A stretch of 7,221 bases of DNA from an uncultured Clostridia bacterium. GTDB lineage: Bacteria; Bacillota_A; Clostridia; Christensenellales; Aristaeellaceae. The stretch spans positions 1 through 7,221 of the forward strand of contig CAMBWJ010000086.1 of assembly GCA_945871545.1 (NCBI GenBank). The letters are read 5' to 3'. Of the stretch, positions 5,435 through 7,221 are shown piece after piece. Position numbers and translations under genes: made by a program. Under the pieces are notes generated by a model. The model searched no databases. It had not been told where the DNA came from and saw nothing but the letters and a program-made list of their open reading frames with translations. The first letter of the stretch is position 1; every line of letters begins with the position of its first letter.

Positions 5435-6671
5435 ATGCACGGTACAGCTCCTCCTCGATGGCCAGCAGGCGGTTGTACTTCGCCAGGCGCTCACTGCGGG
5501 CGGGCGCACCTGCCTTGATGAACTCCGCGTTCACGCCCACCGCCAGGTCCGCGATGGCGCTGGACTCCGTTTCGCCGCTGCGGTGGGAGATGATCACGCT
5601 GTAGGCGTTCTTCCGGGCGATCTGGATGGCGTCCAGCGTCTCCGTCAGGGTTCCGATCTGATTGGGCTTGATGAGGATGGCGTTGGCCGCGCCCAGCGCC
5701 ACGCCGTGGTACAGGCGCTTGGCGTTGGTGGTGAACAGGTCGTCGCCCACAATCATCACCTCGTCGCCCAGCGCATTCGTGATCTCCCGGAAGCCCTCGA
5801 AGTCCTCCTCGCCCAGGGGATCCTCGATGGACACCAGCGGGAAGCGTTCGCACAGCGCGCTGAAGTACTCGATCAGCTCGCCCCGCTGGAAGCGCCGCCC
5901 GGACTTGGGCTGGAGATACCCATCCCCGTCGATCCACTCCGAGGCCGCCGCGTCCATGGCCAGGCACACGTCCTCCCCGACCTTCCAGCCCGCCTTCTCG
6001 ATGGCGCGCAGCATCCACTCCAGCGCCTCTTCGTCCCGGCCCAGGTTCGGTGCGAAGCCGCCCTCGTCGCCCACGGTGGTGGACAGCCCCGCCTCGCTCA
6101 GCAGTGCTTTTAGCGACTGGTAGCACTCCGCGCCCATGCGCATGGCCTCGCGGAAACTGTCCGCGCCCACCGGCACGAACATGAACTCCTGAATCTCCAG
6201 GTTGTTGTCCGCATGCCGCCCGCCGTTGATGACGTTCATCATCGGGCAGGGCATCTCCATGGCCTGCACGCCGCCGATCCAGCGGTACAGCGGCAGCTCC
6301 GCCGACCTCGCCGCCGCGTCCGCCACCGCCCAGGAGGTGGCGATCAGCGCGTTGCCGCCCAGCTTTTCCTTGTTCTCGCTGCCGTCCAGCTCCGCAAGCC
6401 GCGCGTCCACCTGCATCTGACAGTCCGCGTCCATGCCCACAAGGCCGTCCCGCAGCGTTCCGTTCACGCCCTCGATGGCCTTGCGCACGTCCCTGCCCTG
6501 ATACGCATCGCCCCCGTCGCGCAGCTCGTGCGCCTCGTGGCTGCCGGTGGACGCGCCCGAGGGTGCGCTGCCCACGCCGATGCTGCCGTCCTCCAGCAGC
6601 GCGCGCACCTCCACGGTGGGAATTCCCCGGGACTCCAGGATGCGGCGCGCCCGCAGATCCCTGATCTTCAT
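5433..6671 (-). CDS. eno: Enolase (phosphopyruvate hydratase), divergent
   Basis: Enolase converts 2-phosphoglycerate to phosphoenolpyruvate in glycolysis and back in gluconeogenesis; it is cytosolic and needs Mg2+. The protein is 412 residues, slightly shorter than the usual 425-435. Active-site features are all present by alignment from memory with yeast and E. coli enolase: mobile loop SGAST (38-42), His153, Glu162 (IQEFM), Glu203 (GDEGG), metal ligands Asp240, Glu283 (IEDPL) and Asp310 (GDDL), base Lys335 (ILIKPNQIG), His363-Arg364 (ISHRSGETE) and Lys386. Oddities are IKAG where IKTG is usual, Pro after the catalytic Lys, and GGNALIATSWAVA (105-117) in place of the common GANAILGVSLAVA. 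These suggest a divergent or second-copy enolase that should still be active. The ATG at 6671 has a strong ribosome binding site (6679-6685) 7 bases away. No other glycolytic gene is visible nearby, so it looks monocistronic, divergent from the LCP gene. Confidence 0.95.
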   Translation of the reverse strand: MKIRDLRARRILESRGIPTVEVRALLEDGSIGVGSAPSGASTGSHEAHELRDGGDAYQGRDVRKAIEGVNGTLRDGLVGMDADCQMQVDARLAELDGSENKEKLGGNALIATSWAVADAAARSAELPLYRWIGGVQAMEMPCPMMNVINGGRHADNNLEIQEFMFVPVGADSFREAMRMGAECYQSLKALLSEAGLSTTVGDEGGFAPNLGRDEEALEWMLRAIEKAGWKVGEDVCLAMDAAASEWIDGDGYLQPKSGRRFQRGELIEYFSALCERFPLVSIEDPLGEEDFEGFREITNALGDEVMIVGDDLFTTNAKRLYHGVALGAANAILIKPNQIGTLTETLDAIQIARKNAYSVIISHRSGETESSAIADLAVGVNAEFIKAGAPARSERLAKYNRLLAIEEELYRA

Positions 6672-6678
6672 TTTTCAA

Positions 6679-6685
6679 CACCTCC
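6679..6685 (-). promoter_or_regulatory. Enolase ribosome binding site within a potential RNA hairpin
   Basis: GGAGGTG on the minus strand, 7 bases before the enolase ATG, fixes that start. It overlaps CCGGAGG (6687-6681), which is complementary to CCTCCGG about 40 bases upstream in the leader (6734-6728). A transcript starting upstream of 6734 could therefore pair the two and mask the site; where transcription starts is not evident. Confidence 0.6.
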
Positions 6686-6740
6686 GGAGCTATTCTTTTC
6701 CGTTTCCGGCGTTTTATCCGTTTCTTTCCGGAGGAAGTTG

Positions 6741-6749
6741 TGCTATACT
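6741..6749 (+). promoter_or_regulatory. Extended -10 promoter of the LCP gene
   Basis: TGCTATACT has the TGn extension and a TATACT -10 hexamer (6744-6749). No good -35 box lies 16-18 bases upstream (TTTCTT at 6721-6726), which is tolerated in extended -10 promoters. Transcription would begin near 6756, about 36 bases before the LCP start codon. Confidence 0.6.
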
Positions 6750-6791
6750 GGTAGCATTCAAGTGCAAATCTGACCGAGCGGATGGTGAACG

Positions 6792-7221
6792 ATGTACTAC
6801 GACACTTACAGGGGAAAGCGCGGCGGCAAAAAGCGCCGGGAGCGCGGCGGAGGCTGCTCCGGCTGGCTGCTGGGCATGCTGCTGAAGCTGATTGCGCTCG
6901 TGCTGGTGGCCGTCGTGCTGGCAGCGGGCGTGCTCTTTGCGCTTCCGCCGTCCTTCATGAATATCGAGCCGAAGAACACCGAGCTCTCCCTCACCGACGG
7001 CCTGCCAAGCGACCGAGTGAACATCCTGCTGCTGGGCATCGACTTTCTGGAGGACGGCCAGCAGCGCAGCGACGCCATGATGATCGCCTCCGTGGGCTAC
7101 AATTCGGTGCGCCTGGTGTCCGTCCTGCGCGACACGCTGGTGGACATCCCCGGCTACGGTGAGCACAAGCTGAACTCCGCCTACTCCTACGGCGGCGCGG
7201 AGATGGCCATGCGCGTGGTCA
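6792..7221 (+). CDS. LytR-CpsA-Psr (LCP) family protein, N-terminal part
   Basis: LCP proteins are membrane-anchored phosphotransferases that attach teichoic acids, capsule or other polymers from lipid carriers to peptidoglycan on the outer face of the membrane. The first 143 residues are visible; the gene runs off the right edge. A short basic cytoplasmic tail (RGKRGGKKRRERGG) precedes one membrane helix (about residues 25-51). The LCP domain then starts with VNILLLGIDF (76-85), QRSDAMMIASV (91-101), SVLRDTLVDIPGYG (110-123) and KLNSAYSYGG (126-135), all signature segments, including the Arg and Asp residues that bind the pyrophosphate and metal. The ATG at 6792 is the only possible start because an in-frame stop (TGA, 6786-6788) lies just upstream; GGTGA at 6784-6788 can serve as the ribosome binding site. 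Which polymer it transfers cannot be told. Confidence 0.93.
   Translation, partial: MYYDTYRGKRGGKKRRERGGGCSGWLLGMLLKLIALVLVAVVLAAGVLFALPPSFMNIEPKNTELSLTDGLPSDRVNILLLGIDFLEDGQQRSDAMMIASVGYNSVRLVSVLRDTLVDIPGYGEHKLNSAYSYGGAEMAMRVV

Noticed and set aside
5491..6681. A 396-codon minus-strand frame overlapping enolase
   Set aside because: It is another frame of the same strand, Arg/Gly-rich and without recognisable motifs; enolase explains the region fully.
6782..7162. Open frame starting 10 bases before the LCP gene
   Set aside because: Its translation is Arg/Ala-rich with no motif, while the overlapping frame encodes unmistakable LCP signatures.
1..7221. CRISPR array, tRNA, rRNA, insertion sequence or phage genes
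   Set aside because: No spaced repeats, RNA gene signatures, transposase or integrase motifs were found on either strand by reading.

Overview
The window is a GC-rich stretch of bacterial chromosome with six protein genes: four complete and one cut at each edge, plus a complete antitoxin-type inhibitor gene beside the left-hand partial one (seven CDS entries would include no shadows; six families are named below and barstar is counted with its ribonuclease partner). Gene content points to a Gram-positive, Clostridia-like Firmicute: a barnase/barstar pair, an EF-G-like GTPase of the type common in Clostridia, a secreted CAP plus Ig-like protein, and a LytR-CpsA-Psr (LCP) wall enzyme. The high GC content suggests one of the GC-rich gut clostridial lineages. 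That taxonomic placement is inference from gene families and composition only.

Layout. (1) Bases 1-641, plus strand: the 3' part of a barnase-type guanyl-specific ribonuclease, then barstar, its inhibitor, 10 bases downstream; a strong intrinsic terminator (654-694) closes the pair. (2) Bases 735-1652, minus strand: an AEC-family (auxin efflux carrier/malate permease type) membrane transporter. (3) Bases 1811-3892, minus strand: a 693-residue EF-G-like translational GTPase with its own terminator (1770-1798). (4) Bases 3893-4143: a divergent control region with promoter-like boxes on both strands and a perfect 9-bp inverted repeat. (5) Bases 4144-5385, plus strand: a secreted CAP-domain protein with a C-terminal Big_2 domain. 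(6) Bases 5433-6671, minus strand: a somewhat divergent enolase, converging on the CAP gene with a shared hairpin between them. (7) From 6792 to the right edge, plus strand: the N-terminal part of an LCP-family wall-polymer transferase, divergent from enolase.

How they work together. The only clear functional unit is ribonuclease plus inhibitor: barstar protects the cytoplasm from the nuclease before export. The others look like separate housekeeping or envelope transcription units (translation, glycolysis, transport, cell wall, surface/secreted protein). I see no CRISPR array, tRNA, rRNA, insertion sequence, phage or defence island, and no convincing undescribed multi-gene system. The most interesting points are the ribonuclease's aromatic C-terminal tandem repeat, the altered nucleotide-binding motifs of the EF-G paralogue, and the palindrome between the EF-G-like and CAP genes.
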